From positions 4,154,001 through 4,218,000 of the forward strand of contig NC_046677.1 in the NCBI RefSeq assembly GCF_003369915.1: a DNA stretch of 64,000 bases. The letters are read 5' to 3'. Under the pieces are notes generated by a model. It saw nothing but the letters and a program-made list of their open reading frames with translations. It had not been told where the DNA came from and made no database searches. Source of the stretch: Drosophila miranda. Taxonomy: Eukaryota; Arthropoda; Insecta; Diptera; Drosophilidae. A program made the translations under genes and the position numbers. This document shows, in pieces, positions 13,101-26,180 of the stretch; the stretch's first letter is position 1; the number at the start of each line of letters is the position of its first letter.

Positions 13101-16100
13101 AATCGTCTGTCGTGCGATATAATCTATATTCATCTGTCATTTGTCTGATGTCTGATATCTTCTATACAGAATTCGCTCCTTTTTACCCACGTTACAGGAA
13201 AAGCATCTTCATACTCTTAAGATCAAATAAACATAATAAGAGAAGCTTAACACCCTCAGCCACCTCCTACGAGTATAAGCCATCTAGCACCTTCATAAAG
13301 CAACTAGTTAATAGCACCCGATACTCGGGGCTGCGGTGGCTGTCGGCTTTTACTTTGTGGTGTTGGTTATAAAGCCACAAACAAAAGCGTTTTATTGCCA
13401 TCCAACCGCAGACAGTAGCAAACGTTGACAAACGCAACAGCCACCGGAAAAAAATACGAGCAGGAGCGAAAGGTTTTTGTGGGTACAAGTCGGAGATACC
13501 CTAGCATTACACTTGAGACAGAGTGAAGATGGTTAAATGGTTTATTAAATTATGAACAAATGAGAAATATAACCATGGATGAAGTGGAATGGAATTAGCA
13601 TACATTTAAAGTGGGGCTTTTTGTTTTATATTGGAACAGATGGTGTTTGGGCTCTGTTTCCTTTTACTACCAACTCCTCCCAAAACCCAAACAAACCATT
13701 GTTTTAGGGTATCAAAAATAATTCATCGTTTCGACCAACTGACACAATGAGTGAGGCACAGCACTTTATGAGGCTAGGGATCGTAAAAGGCAGACACCAG
13801 AAGAGTAAGAGGATGTAGGACAACGTAATGGGTCCTTCAAAGATATTGATATTTTGCATCACAGCCTACGACAAGTGGCAAATGCGGTAGCGAGGAATGT
13901 GTAAAGCAAAGAGAATTATATTCAATTTGAGTACATGGTCCAAGGCGGAAGGCACTTGCGGGCACTTGGGGCACTTGGCACTCATAAATCCTATCGATAT
14001 TTATGGGGGGAAACACATTTTGATTGAAATGAAATGAAAAGGGGCGAAATGAAAGCAGATAAAAGCCAACAGTATTTGATAATAATTATATATGTACAGT
14101 GGGTGCTCCCAAAATGGGAATTCAAGTAATTTTGACTATGAAAATGTTGGTGGTAGATTAAGAAAAAAGCACAACTTTTTTTGTGAGGCTTCTGTTTACC
14201 TTTGTATTATGAAATTTGATGTCAAAGTGAGTATCAAATTACAGGACAAAACCAAGTTTGCTGAATTTTAAAGAATTTGTCTTTAGGCAGATATTAGTTA
14301 AACGAACTAAAAAAAAATAAAAATCAAATTAACAAAATTTGAAAAATCCATTTCCCGTAAGTTATATTTAAAGCCTTTTGCTGTTGTCCTTCGTTTCTCT
14401 AGTTTATTTGTCTATTAAAAGTTTTGTCAACCTTGCCCTTGTTCTTCCAATATCATATATCAAACAGCTTAAAACTTTTAAAAGTTACCTTTTACCCCTT
14501 TTTCCCAGCTAGAAAACCATCAGGCAAACCATTATTTACTTGCCTAAACCTCCTGGCTTTTCCTTGCCCATCCCCGACAAGTCTCATTATGGTTTTGAAA
14601 AGGATCCATGTTTATTTCGGTTAAACATCGCTGAGTCAACACAATAATACCACCATGGACCCATCCATTTGAGCCAACTAAAATAACATTTATGACGCTC
14701 GACTCGTATTTGTATTTGGCTGACAATGTGACAATGCCAGTTTAAGACACGATGAAAGCAATTTCTTTATTTTCCATTACAAAAATATATATAGATTCAT
14801 ATATATTTTTTTTTTAAGACCCCATTCAAGGTGAGACTACAATTCGAGGGGGAAATGGATAGCAGGTTGACCGCCAACTCCAACCATTTTTACGCATTTT
14901 CGATTTCATGGTCATAGCCATCAAACCGAAAGAGAAAAACCAATGGCAACAGTCGTGTCGTTGTTGTTAACACTCCTCGCACTGGCCCCACTGAAATACT
15001 CAATACTGTAATACGGAATGACGAGCACAAAAAGGCGGGAAATGTGGTGCGGGGAAATGGGCGAATCGGGAGAGGGGAGAAAGAGAGGTAGTGCCTGGAA
15101 AGGGGGCAATACAGAGAGTACCATGTAGCAGTAGTGGGGCAACTTCAATCATTAACATAAAAGAAGGCATAGTATTGAAAAGCCGAAGGTAAAGATACCT
15201 TAACAGATCCACTGTTCCGAGAGCAAATAATTTTAAATTTAAAACTGGTAAAGTTTTGTAGGATTTACTCAGAAATTACAAATAATTGTTTCTGGAACTG
15301 GAGCTTTTACTGTTTAAGATCCGAAAATTTCGGTTTTTTTTCTCGCTCACTCGCTGTTTGGTTCTCTGGTAGAGAGACCGAGAAAGAAACATGGAAAGCA
15401 TTAAAAAGGCATGAGTATAGCTGTGATTTTATGAATACTGTGGATACATGCAGGGCTCTAATACAGACGGACATCAGTAGATATTTCTCGCATTCTACGT
15501 GTTTCTATTTTATGGAGTGGCATTTTTTGCCTCCTCAGCTTTACAAACATTCAAAAGCATTCATACCTTCTGCCAGAGTAAGGGTACAACAACGAGTCAC
15601 AGCAAGTGCCGCACTTCCCATGACCTTAGCCGAAAGTGGAATTGGTCGCACCATGACAACCCACATTATGTCCCCACCGCCCCCTAAAGCCCCAATACTC
15701 CCGTACCGCCATCTCCATCTCAACCACTTGTTGTTTTTGGCTGGCGTTTTGATTTGTTTTCTATGGAATTTCAAGCAGCATAATCATCCTCATCAACATC
15801 CAGCGATGACAACCACAACTGACCCAACACGTGCCCATCTAGGGGGACGGGCGCATGCACAATCGACTCATAGAGTGAGTAGAGGAGCAACGGTAACTTA
15901 ATCTTCGTCTGGGTAGCGTCGGAGAGCTTTTTTGGGTATTGCGCAATAGAGCTACATACGAGTATGTTGATAAACATTGTAGGGTCATCAACCCGACAGG
16001 TTCTGGTCCTCCTTCTACTTCTTTGCTGAGAGTCCAGACTTGATTTTACTCCTCTTTCCTTACTGAGTCCTGGTCCTGGACCTACCCTTTCCCATCTGAG

Positions 16101-19100
16101 AATACTGGTCCTTCGCCTCCTCTCTCGTTGGAGTCCGGAGCGTGTATGGTTTTTTGCTTTTTAATGCCTATGCCAAGGTCCGGTCGATGTCCTGATGAGT
16201 AGCGCAAACAAGAGTCCTGTTATTACCTCACATAAGGGGTACTCTCACTTATCTGGAATCAGAATGGATGTTTGGGGTGGAGCTCGAGATGAAAGATAAG
16301 CAGTTAATCAGCCAATGAGAAAATATTTGTTTGGCTTAGTGGGTGGAACTTGTTGCATAAATCTGGTGTGGGGTTTAATTTTCGGGGCACATGGCACACG
16401 CCTAGATGGCTTCAAGGGAAAACCGGTTGAAACGCTGATGGGCTTTTGCGGTTTTGGGTGTTCTTTTAAATGGTTCGGCGGCTTCTCAAGAAGATTTTTG
16501 TAATGAGTTCATATAATAATAATTTTTAGCATAAGTTTCTATAGATATATTATAATATAACAATATTATAGCAAGTTCCACATTCTTTGGGATTAAAAAA
16601 ACATAAAAAAATGTACCTTTTTACCGAGAATATAGTTGTATTATTCTGCCACATCTGTCTATCTTCTCACAACAACACCAGCCGTTACATCCTGTTCCCC
16701 GCCAGGGAGCGGAGTGAAAGTTTGCATGAAATTTGCCTTTCCATTGCTTTGAACTAGTTTCTATTTGAATAGGTTCTTTGGCTACAAAGTTAAAGTTTAA
16801 TCATTTTATTTTTATATCATTAAAAAGTTCACTTTTTAGGTTGTTAATTTCGAATGAAAATAAGTTGATTTTCATTAAAAAGACTCGCATTTCGAACGGA
16901 GCTAAAAATACCCCCACCTTTTTTGGGGTACCCTTGGGTACCTAATTCAATCCACTCTTGTGTTCAGGTGATGCACTTATTCTATTCTTGTCAGATCAAA
17001 TATATAAAATTAGGCCTCCCCATTGAGTATTCACTTGTAGCCTCACAGAATTATATTTCTCTCGTATTTCGTCAAAGCAGACCTTTGATATCGTTTCCAT
17101 TTCATTTCATTTTAGAGCTCGATTTTTGAGCCGTGATGTAACAGTCAAAACGAATACCCCTAACCATTTTTTTCTGGCCCTTAGAATGCTTCTCAGAACT
17201 CATTAATGTGCGCCCGAGCTGGCTCTTACACCTTGCCTGATTGCACCACGCTCTCCCCAATACCCGAAAACAAGAATGTTGTACAAAATATTCTGCGCAA
17301 TAAAAAAATAATAAGGGGACAACAGAAAGAGGGAGAGGGAACACAGCCATGGAAGGAGAGGGAAAACAATTAAATTTAGTGTGGCACACTTTTTGGGATA
17401 CGGGCGTGTGAAAACCAAGGCATGGCGGATGGATGATTAGCGGCTGAGGGTAAGGGCATTGCTCCAAAAGAGACAGAGCAGTGCTCTATCGTTCGTTATA
17501 ATTAAATACAAATTAGCAACAAAAGTTTGCTGCTTTCGGGTGATTAAAGCCGTCGTCTGGCTACAGCAAAACTTTACAGATGAGACTTAAAGTCCTCCCA
17601 AAAACCACTTGATGCTCCGCATTACGTATACGCCAGGTTATGCGGAAATCGTGGGCCACTCAATGACTCAATGACTGGCGGCAGCTGGCCCACAAGACCC
17701 AGCCATAGATGGCGCTGGAGGACTTGGTAGATCCAGGAGCTGGAGCTCCAGGGATAAGGCCAATGGAGAACAACAGCCCGAGTCCGGGAAAACGCTTCAT
17801 TAGGCACGCACAGTGCTGTCATGGCCCGCTCAAGTGTTTGAGTTTCAAATCCAACTAATTAAAATCTACGCAGCAAAACTTTGAGCGCAGTAAGCAATGG
17901 GGCACACGGCTGCAGAGAGCTGTTCATGGCTACGTAGTATGTAAGTCTCACAGAGCCAGAGGTAAGTGAGGACTGATGTCTGATAGATTTGTTTCACTTT
18001 GGCTCGACTGAAGTGTACAGTGCGCTCCGGCGACCTATTGGTGTTTTTACTGAAAATTAAGCCTTTCTGTAACGATTGGCAATCGGCTTGCTGGCTCATG
18101 AGTTCTACAACGCCGTGATTCACAAGTGTGAATCCTTGCCTTGAAGTGCACATTTTTGAATGTTCTTTGCTCGAGACAAAAATGAGGTTGTAGGCCTGGA
18201 TGAGTTCTTGGAATTTAAACATATACCCCAGTATCTTTATGGGGATTTATTATTAGTTTTATTTAGTTATGAATTACTAGGGGAATTAACCTAGTACTAG
18301 TAGTAGGTCTAAGAATTACCCTGCAAAAGCGCGATATCAAGCCAATGCCATATTTTAAATATGTTCTTTTGTAAGATTGGTATTATTTTTTGACTTTAAT
18401 TTTTTAGTGGCATTAATTATCTACAAAATAAGCTAATAAGCAGAATAAAATAAGTTTGAGTCGTTTTTGCCAGCCTTAACGTTTTGTGACGCACTGTAGT
18501 TACCACCTAATTGAGCTAACATATCGTTGGCACGTGTCGTTGAACTTTTTTGAGACCTTCTTCCTTCATTTCCTGTCCACATACACACCCACAATCACAG
18601 ATACAAAAGTCCTCGCACACAAAGCCACACCACATCAAGCCATCGTGAGTCTGTCCTACTCTAAGGACGCGACAATACTCGCACTTGGAGATGGAAACCA
18701 AGGACACAAATGAGCAAGTGACATTTTGTGCCAAGTGATAATTGATATTTTATTGTTTGCTATTTTGTTCGAGTGTTTCTCTTCTTTCGTTTTTTGAATT
18801 GTTTTGACATCCCTCGCTAATCGGCTTGCGGGGCGTGGCCATGATAATAATAATGGCCATGACAATGACGCGCTGTGCACTGTGTAGGGTGTTGGCGCTT
18901 GTCCCTGGAACAGGGAATGCGACTGGGACCCAGACATATAGACGGAGGGATAACGCAAAAAGTGTCCAATAAATGTTTCATAGTTGTCGGTGGCTTGTTG
19001 CCGCTGACATTGTTGACCTTCTCAAAAGCACAAACAGACTTCCACTTTCCACCCCATGGCAGACCATATATGAGTGTACACTCTGTACATACATATAATA

Positions 19101-19676
19101 CATATATCTAAAAGTATATCCATGGGTGGCCATAAAAAACATACACAGTGAACCTTTTGTTGGGTGTTCGCTTCTTATGTTAAAGTTTTTGTCTTGGAGC
19201 TCAAAAATATGCAATAATGCCGGGGCCGTTCAGTGACGGAGCTGGGGCCATAATAAGAATGCGACCTGGTCTAGACCTATTCCAGGAATAAAGGGCAACA
19301 GGGCTACAGGGACAGACACACTGGACTACAGGGATACAGGGCAAATAGTAGGGCTTTGATGTGGGTTAGGAGGCCCAGGAATCTATGCATACAAAGGTTA
19401 TGTCAGTCATTTGGGGCAGACATATTGTCTCAGCCATGGGAAAGCCGCCACCGCCACCCAATTACACGCAAAACAAAGCATCACTTATACTCCCAGGATA
19501 CCCAGGATTCGTGGCGTAGAAGGTTGTATTGGTTTTGTGGAACAGCCGTCTCCTAAATAATGCATAGTTCTTAGCATAGGAGGTATCCTTTAGTCGTTAT
19601 ACTTATAATGCTCCACTAAAGTTCAACCACTTATTATTTTCCTCAGCAGACTTGGGATTTCTCCTACTTGGCTGCC
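7114..19676. other. 12.5 kb interval without a supported coding gene
   Basis: I read both strands and found no ORF with recognisable domains, consistent codon use or splice partners. The ORFs present are short and low in complexity. It holds the CG5177-type promoter at its left end, a CA tract near 10966, many poly-T and poly-A runs, and a TATA-box promoter candidate at 11921. A second TATA-like sequence (atatata) lies near 8659. It could carry regulatory DNA, long noncoding RNA, or long 5' UTR introns of flanking genes. Confidence 0.5.
11921..11930 (+). promoter_or_regulatory. TATA-box promoter candidate without a coding partner
   Basis: TATATAAAAG lies in a clean context with GC-richer DNA upstream (11750-11915) and an A-rich region downstream, as at Drosophila TATA promoters. 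The expected start would be near 11950-11960. The first downstream ATG (about 12014) opens only a two-codon frame. The product could therefore be noncoding, or spliced to a distant exon. Confidence 0.4.
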
Positions 19677-20930
19677 ATGAATGCCACTTCGCCAAAGTCA
19701 TCGTTGGTCAAGCTCGGCCTCCACACCAACAAACAAAAGACGCTCAAGGTGATGGTGCTCGGCCAGAGCGGTGTGGGCAAGACGGGTAGGTTTCCTTTTG
19801 ACATTTCGAAATTAGAAACCTTAAATACGTTAATCTGCATTACCATAGCCATGGTGGTACGCTTTATCACACGCCGTTTTATTGGGGAATATGACCCGAA
19901 TCTGGAGAAGATATATACGTGCCAAACAACACTGGACAAAGAGCAGGTGCAGTTCGATATACTAGATGCCACAGGGCACTTACAGGTGAGTCTTTAATTT
20001 CGAATTATTAGACTACTGATTATTACATCTGCGGTTCCTTTTTTTAGGAACTGGATGGTGTTACTTTGGAGTCAAATATACGCTGGGCGGATGCCTTTAT
20101 ACTCATGTATTCCATAACGGACAAGTGTTCCTTTGATGAATGCAGTCGTTTGAAGTTCCTCATTAACTATAACAAGCGAAGACGTAAGCTGGGATCGGCT
20201 AGTAAAGTGAGTAACGGAGGCAAGGGCTCTACTTTAATACCCTAATCTCCAACTCTCGTTCTCTCCTCTCGATTTAGGAGTACACTTTGGATATACCGGT
20301 AATATTGGTAGGCAACAAGACAGATCAACCCGGAGATCGCATGGTAAGCCTAGAAGAAGGGCAGCGTCGCTTTAGAGAGCTCTCCTGCGCTTGTTTCCAT
20401 GAGATATCCGTCAGAGAAAGTGTGGATCAGGTAATATCATGGGAGAAACACCAGTAGGAGAAAGATAACTCCAAATAACTTTTACGACTTTGCAGGTCCT
20501 CAATGTGTTTCGTGATGTGTTTCGCTTTTGGCGTGTGTTCACCAAATTTCCCAAGCTCAAACGTTCCACCAGCGATGTGGCGAATGCGGCCGATGGCATT
20601 CTGACACCTGATTCCGGATCCTGTTCCTTTTACGATGCCTCGTCGCTGGGCGCCGGCCGGCGTTCCTTCCTGGTCATTGGCAGTGCCTGCCTGGAGGAGA
20701 GCAGTGGAGGCGATCATACAGAGTCCACAGATGAGATTGCGAGCAGCAGTTTGAGCAGCTCACGAAGCGACATTGATGCCCCATTCCGGAGTCGAGCCTC
20801 GACAGATGGCACCCTGTTGTCTCGGCCTAGGAGATGGCGATATCCACCCCCTGGGTGTCTGCTGCCGCACACAAATCGCGTCGAGCGACGCATGAGCATT
20901 TCCACAAGGGGCAGTAATGCCAGCTATTGA
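19677..20930 (+). CDS. CG5160: Ras-like small GTPase, RASL12/RERG-like, with long C-terminal extension
   Basis: Five exons join in frame: 19677-19785, 19849-19985, 20048-20206, 20278-20430 and 20496-20930, giving 330 residues from MNATSPKSSLVKLGL. The P-loop GQSGVGKT is near residues 29-36, the switch I region reads YDPNLEKIY, G3 is DATGH and G4 is NKTD. The usual Ras YDPT threonine is Asn here and the DTAGQ glutamine position is His. Human RASL12 also has YDPNLED, so this fits the atypical RASL group and suggests altered GTP hydrolysis. The last 130 residues are Ser-rich with Arg clusters and end GSNASY. There is no CaaX box, so no prenyl anchor is expected. Partners are unknown. It converges with gudu. 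Confidence 0.9.
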
Positions 20931-21180
20931 ATGGCTGGAATCGCTAGTGCGGGGGACTTGAATGCAGGGGGTAGAGTGAATAGTTAGTCGAAATGTAGCG
21001 CCAAATATATACTATAGATAGATGTTATAATGGGAATATATGCGTTTATTTATGGGATACCAAAGGAGAGACGATGCTATAGGCATGTAGAGGAAAGATC
21101 CAAGTGATATATAGCTTTTATCAACGTAATATATTCATTTTAACAGCAAAATAGATAAAACAACCATTTGAGACCAGCCC

Positions 21181-23321
21181 CTAGTCATCATCAATCTTAA
21201 GCAAATACTCTTCGGCACGCAAAGCCAACTCACGGATGTTCCGCAGGCAACCAGCGGCAGCCAATTGCAGCTCCTTGTTGGTGGAACCAATGCACTCCAA
21301 CAAAAACGGAACCACTCCACTCTGAAAGAAGAAAAAGGATGCGAAACCGATGAGATTCAGAAAAGGGAATTAAAGGAAGGGCAAAGAGGCTTCCTACTTG
21401 GTGCATGGTGATGCAGTTCTGGGGATCCATCGATAGTTTCTCCAGGGCCATGGCTGTGCTGCGATGCACCATGGGATTGTCGCTGGTCATGTAGGTGACA
21501 ATGGGCGTGACGGTGCGCAGGCGTCCCAGCTCCTCGGTGTTGTTGCCGAAGCAGGCACAGGCGGCCACGGCGGCAGCCAGATTCATGCGCAGCAGATCAT
21601 CCGTGGTGTTGACTAGATCCGCCAACTTATAGATAACCCGAAGATCGGTTAGTATGGCCAGATTGGTCTGGTCCTGGGCAATCGTTGCAATGGCCGCACA
21701 CACCGCTGAGAGCACCAGAATGTCACGAGACTTGAGGAGGCCCACCACCAGCTCCATGGCCCCCACGAGGCTGCGCACAAGTTCGGCGGAATCATTGGCA
21801 TTGCTCACACACGGACAGATTGCATAGGCGGCATGGGCCTGCACTCGAGGACTGGTGTTTTTCAGCAAGGACCAGATCAAGCGCACGGCATCTAGCTCTT
21901 CGAGAATGCGCATGCTATCCGAATCTTCGGCGCACTCTTTCAGGGCTTTGGCCAGATTCTCCAGCAACGGGGCATGGGAGGAGTTGAGCAGTGCCACCAT
22001 TAGAGGCAAGCCACCTGCCTGACGCAGTGTCTCCCGGTTGCTCTGGAAGCGTACGCACTCGGACAGCGCGCCGGTGACATTGGTCAACACCTCATCATCC
22101 TCATCGTTTAGCAGAGCCACTAGGTGATTCACTGCGCGCATGTTATCGAGCTGCTTGACATTCACATCGGAAATGGCGCACATCCAGATGGCTCCAGTTG
22201 CGCCACGCAGCAACGGCTTGTTCTCCCTCACCGTCTTGTCCTTGATGATGGTCACGAGGGGCTCCAGTCCCCCGGCTTCGCGCACCAGATCCCTGGTGGT
22301 CTCGTCAAAGGCGCACTTGTAAATGGCCGTGCTGCCCTCCATCTTGAGATCTATGCACTCGGCACTCAAATGCGTCACTATATCGGCTATCATGCCCTCT
22401 GTGGTGATGGCCAATTGGAACTTGGGCTCCGAAGAGCATTTCTGCACTGTACCCATAATGGGGATAACGACATCGATGTGGCAGGACTTGAGGAGGCGTG
22501 CCATTAAAGGAACTATACCACTTTTGCGCATCTGCTCCATGTTGTGCTTGGAATCGGCTAGGGTCCATAGAGCACGAGCTCCAGCCCGTGCCATATTCAG
22601 AGATTCCAGGTCTTCGGCATTGAGTTGATCTCGAGGGGTTTGCAGGATGCTGCGTAGATTAAAGGTTCCTCAAGAAGGTCTCTCTTCTTAGTTCTATCTG
22701 TACTTACCTTAGTTTTATATCTACAAGATCGACCAACTTTGGGATTCCGCCACAAGTGCGCACGTATTTGCGTGCCAAGCGAACCTTACTCACATGCGCC
22801 AGAGTTTCAGCAGCCATGGTCTTGAGATCCTTCATCGAAGAGTTCAATATATCCACAATCAAGGGTATGCCATCCAGATCCACAATGGTCTTGCGTATGT
22901 CTATATTGAGAGTAATCTCTGAGAGAACCGTGAGGGCACCCAGAGCGCACTTTGTATCGCTGCACTCCAGAATGTTGACAAGGACCTCGAGACCACCAAT
23001 GTCCTGGATGGCGAACTGATTGATTTGCGTGCTCAGGTCGTAGTCCTTGAGGCAGCACAGTGATACTATGGTGGCCGTCTGATTGCCCGCCTTGATGTAT
23101 TTGACGAGCTTCTGGATGTTGTAGTAATCGGCGGGTATTTCAGCCGCTCGCGCCACTTCCTTCCAGCGATCCTCCTCGTCCGTAGATGATTCCACCTCGG
23201 TGGTGTCGGAATCCTCGGCTATTATTTGACGCTTGTCCTTGGAGAAGCGATTCGGACAGGAGCCGCATTGTTCGCGGATCTTCCGCTGACGCGTCGTACT
23301 GCTGGAACCAGTGCCAATCAT
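21181..23321 (-). CDS. gudu: Armadillo-repeat protein, ARMC4/ODAD2 orthologue
   Basis: Three exons join in frame: 22708-23321, 21398-22649 and 21181-21321, giving 668 residues from MIGTGSSSTTRQRK. After about 60 polar and acidic residues the protein is a tandem array of armadillo repeats, with segments such as GGLEVLVNILE, GIPLIVDILNSS, GGIPKLVDLVD, GIVPLMARLLKS and GGLPLMVALLNSS. It ends in repeat helices plus DDD. The order and content match ARMC4, which docks outer dynein arms in vertebrates. The Drosophila orthologue gudu is known to be needed for spermatogenesis. The start codon was chosen because it is the first ATG of the open frame and gives a full-length protein. It is divergent with Wdr82 across 485 bases. 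Confidence 0.92.
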
Positions 23322-23463
23322 TATTTATATTTGTATGGGAATTTTTTCGTTTTTTCGGCTGTTTTATGTATAGGAATTTCTACTTTGAAATCATTGATCA
23401 AATACGATGTGTTACTAAGGCAACAAAATAAAAATTTGAATATGCCTCCGATTGGAGTTCACT

Positions 23464-23747
23464 TATCGATTAAGAATTCTGTATTTGCCAACACTTTTCA
23501 AGAGTTGTGTATTTCTGATATCTAAATATTTAGAAATTGGTACAGGTCGTTCCGCTTGTCCGGCAATCTACGTCTAATTAATATTATTCTCTTCTTTCTA
23601 GGCTGGCTTAAGTGGGCTAAGTTCGTTTTTTTTTTTATATAATAGAACTTTAGTTCGTCAGTATTTTTTTTTAAATGTGACGGTATATTTTGGTATATTT
23701 CTGAGGGTCAGACCGTATATCTTATCAAAAAATCCGCGGTCACACTA
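23464..23747. promoter_or_regulatory. Divergent gudu/Wdr82 promoter with DRE-like, motif 6 and motif 1 sites
   Basis: A DRE-like TATCGATT lies at 23464-23471. Two motif 6-type sequences (cggtatattt and ggtatattt) lie at 23681-23700, and CGGTCACACTA, a full match to Drosophila core promoter motif 1 (YGGTCACACTR, bound by M1BP), lies at 23737-23747. The motif 1 site is 60 bases upstream of the Wdr82 ATG. This TATA-less arrangement is typical of housekeeping promoters. The cluster resembles one near the emb gene at 62.5 kb. Confidence 0.75.
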
Positions 23748-23806
23748 GCAGCCTCGCGTTAAAAAAATTATTGAAAAAAAAAAAACAAAATTGTTTTCTG
23801 GGAAAA

Positions 23807-24760
23807 ATGAAGATAAAACTAATTGATTCAGTTGTGCGGAGCTTCAAGGTGGCGAAAATCTTCCGCGAGAATACCGACAAGATCAATGCAATCGACTTTG
23901 CACCAAACGGGGAGCATTTGATTTCCTGCAGCGAGGACGACCAAATTGTTATCTACGACTGCGAAAAGGGAACACAATCCCGCACAGTCAACTCGAAGAA
24001 GTACGGCGTGGATTTGATACACTTCACACATGCCAACAACACGGCCATACACAGTTCCACCAAAGTGGACGACACCATCAGATATCTGAGTCTGCACGAC
24101 AACAAATATCTGCGTTACTTTCCCGGCCACACCAAAAAGGTAATCTCGCTGTGCATTTCACCAGTGGAGGACACTTTTCTATCCGGCTCATTGGACAAGA
24201 CACTGCGGCTGTGGGACCTACGCTCACCAAACTGTCAGGGTCTGATGCACCTATCCGGACGCCCCATTGCCGCCTACGACCCAGAGGGACTGATCTTTGC
24301 AGCCGGTGTCAATTCGGAGAGCATAAAATTATACGACCTGCGGTCCTTCGACAAGGGTCCCTTTGTCACCTTCAAACTGAACCAAGAGAAGGAATGCGAT
24401 TGGACTGGCCTGAAGTTCTCTCGGGATGGAAAAACTATATTGATCAGCACAAACGGTTCGGTAATACGTCTGGTGGACGCCTTCCATGGCACACCACTAC
24501 AGACATTCACCGGCTATCCGAATAACAAAGGGCTGGCCATCGAAGCCAGCTTCAGTCCCGACTCGCAGTTCATATTCTCGGGCAGCACCGATGGCCGTGT
24601 TCATATCTGGAATGCCGACACGGGCAATAAAATATCCGTGCTTAATGGCGATCATCCCGGCCCTGTGCAATGCATTCAGTTCAATCCGAAATACATGATG
24701 TTGGCCTCTGCGTGCACAAATATGGCCTTTTGGCTACCCACATCAGAGGAGGGCCCGTAA
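23807..24760 (+). CDS. Wdr82: WD-repeat protein 82, SET1/COMPASS and PNUTS subunit
   Basis: This intronless 317-residue protein starts [19 protein letters not shown]. Seven WD40 blades can be followed, for example [36 protein letters not shown] with [16 protein letters not shown], and [21 protein letters not shown]. Length and sequence match Wdr82/Swd2, which is known to link the Set1 H3K4 methyltransferase complex and a PP1 complex to RNA polymerase II. The upstream in-frame non-ATG extension is rejected because ATG at 23807 follows the promoter motifs and gives the family's usual N-terminus. AATAAA signals overlap at about 24795-24805, just before the convergent Obg gene 95 bases away. Confidence 0.95.
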   Translation: MKIKLIDSVVRSFKVAKIFRENTDKINAIDFAPNGEHLISCSEDDQIVIYDCEKGTQSRTVNSKKYGVDLIHFTHANNTAIHSSTKVDDTIRYLSLHDNKYLRYFPGHTKKVISLCISPVEDTFLSGSLDKTLRLWDLRSPNCQGLMHLSGRPIAAYDPEGLIFAAGVNSESIKLYDLRSFDKGPFVTFKLNQEKECDWTGLKFSRDGKTILISTNGSVIRLVDAFHGTPLQTFTGYPNNKGLAIEASFSPDSQFIFSGSTDGRVHIWNADTGNKISVLNGDHPGPVQCIQFNPKYMMLASACTNMAFWLPTSEEGP

Positions 24761-24855
24761 ATAATGGAAGCCCATCATTTGTCTTACATTTTAGAATAAA
24801 ATAAATTTACTTTTACAATAAAAACAATCTGGAAACTTACAGCTATTCTTTCTCT

Positions 24856-26055
24856 CTAGCGGGTAGATCTTTCCTGCGCTTTGTGTCTGTCGAAGCCCAA
24901 GCGAATGCTGCTTAGCAGTTGGCCGAGATTTTGGCCCATTTTGGCACTAATCCCGAGCACAGGATTCTGCAGCCTTCGCTGCAGTTCCTCAAAGTTGGCG
25001 GCACTGTCTTCCATGTCGATTTTATTTGCCACCACCAGCTGCGGCCGACTCGCCAAGCTGCCGCCAAACTGTCGGAGCTCATGCATAAGCTGTTCGTAGT
25101 GGGTCCATGGCTCGGAGGCACTGGCGTCCAGCACAAAAAGCAGTAATGTGCAACGCTCGGCGTGCTTAAGGAACTGTATGCCCAGTCCCTTGTTGAGATG
25201 TGCATCGGGCACGAGTCCTGGCAGATCGGCAATCGTGATCTGCACAAGATCATCATACTGGACGGTTCCCAGGTGGGGGCGTAACGTGGTAAAGGCATAT
25301 GGAGCGACCTTTGGCTTGGCACGGGTTAGGGCATTTAACAAGGTGCTTTTACCGGCATTTGGATAGCCAATTAAGCCTACATCGGCCATGCTGCGCAGCT
25401 CTATGGTGTAGGAAATATCCTCGCCAGTTGGTCCATATTCGCAGACCTTGGGACTGGTCTCCTTGTCGGTGGTAAAGAAGCGGTTGCCCTTGCCGCCAGC
25501 TCCACCGCGCGCAGCCACGAACATCAAGTCCGCGTGCCCCAGATCTCCGACAATCAGACCCTGAGCGTTCCTGATGATCGTGCCAATTGGTACTTTGATC
25601 ACGGCATGCTTGGCATTCTTGCCATGGCAGTCCTTAGCGTTTCCCCGCTCCCCTTCCTCGGCACGCAGCACGCTGCCTACGTGATTGAAGTTGCGCACAT
25701 CGTTGGAGGCCTGGAAAACCACATGGCCCCCGTTGCCGCCATCCCCGCCGTCCGGTCCGGCCCGCTCGTTGCACCACAGCTGCAGAAAGGAGACGCATCC
25801 ATCGCCACCCTTCCCGCCGACAGCCCGCACCCGCTTGGCATCCGAAAAGTATTGCGCCTGAGAGTGGAAGGAAAGAGTTATGTAAATTCCTCATTGACTG
25901 GACACTCGGACCTCTTTGCGTGTGGACTTTGGTTTCTTCGGCCGCAGCGCAGTCGCTGCTTTGCAGTAGTTCACTCGGGGTCCCCTGGTAGACACATTTT
26001 TAGATATTTCCACAAATGCCCGCGCCAGGAGCGATCTGCCGGCGAAAAACAACAT
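24856..26055 (-). CDS. CG13390: Mitochondrial Obg-family GTPase (MTG2/GTPBP5 type)
   Basis: Two exons (25912-26055 and 24856-25857) encode 381 residues from MLFFAGRSLLARAFVEIS. The N-terminus is basic and hydroxylated, as in a mitochondrial targeting peptide. The Gly-rich Obg fold covers about residues 60-210 (VGGKGGDGCVSF, GPDGGDGGNGGHV). The G domain follows, with G1 GYPNAGKST, G3 DLPGL and G4 NKID. The family acts in assembly of the large mitochondrial ribosomal subunit. A second in-frame ATG lies nine codons upstream (26082) and could be used. I chose 26055 because it gives the cleaner presequence. The promoter is shared with the HDHD2-like gene. Confidence 0.92.
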
Positions 26056-26180
26056 TATTGAACAGCTGATGCAGCAGCACATCGATACTTGACGTAATCA
26101 GTGTCGATAGTATCGCTGCCTTGTCCGGAATTTTTTATTAAATGTTTTTGAGTGGTCGTGGGATAGGACAATTGAGAAGG
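26056..26180. promoter_or_regulatory. 125-base bidirectional promoter with DRE-like elements
   Basis: Only 125 bases separate two divergent start codons. The interval has ATCGATA at 26081-26087 and a second tcgata/tatcg cluster at 26104-26115, both close to the DNA replication-related element (TATCGATA) bound by DREF. Confidence 0.7.

Noticed and set aside
15431-15901. 156-codon plus-strand frame
   Set aside because: Irregular composition with many His and Thr, no domain, in a region with no transcription signal that I could see.
17866-18222. 118-codon minus-strand frame
   Set aside because: No recognised motif, no promoter, no codon bias that I could see.
25534-26061. 175-codon plus-strand frame over the Obg gene
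   Set aside because: Antisense shadow of a well-supported GTPase gene.
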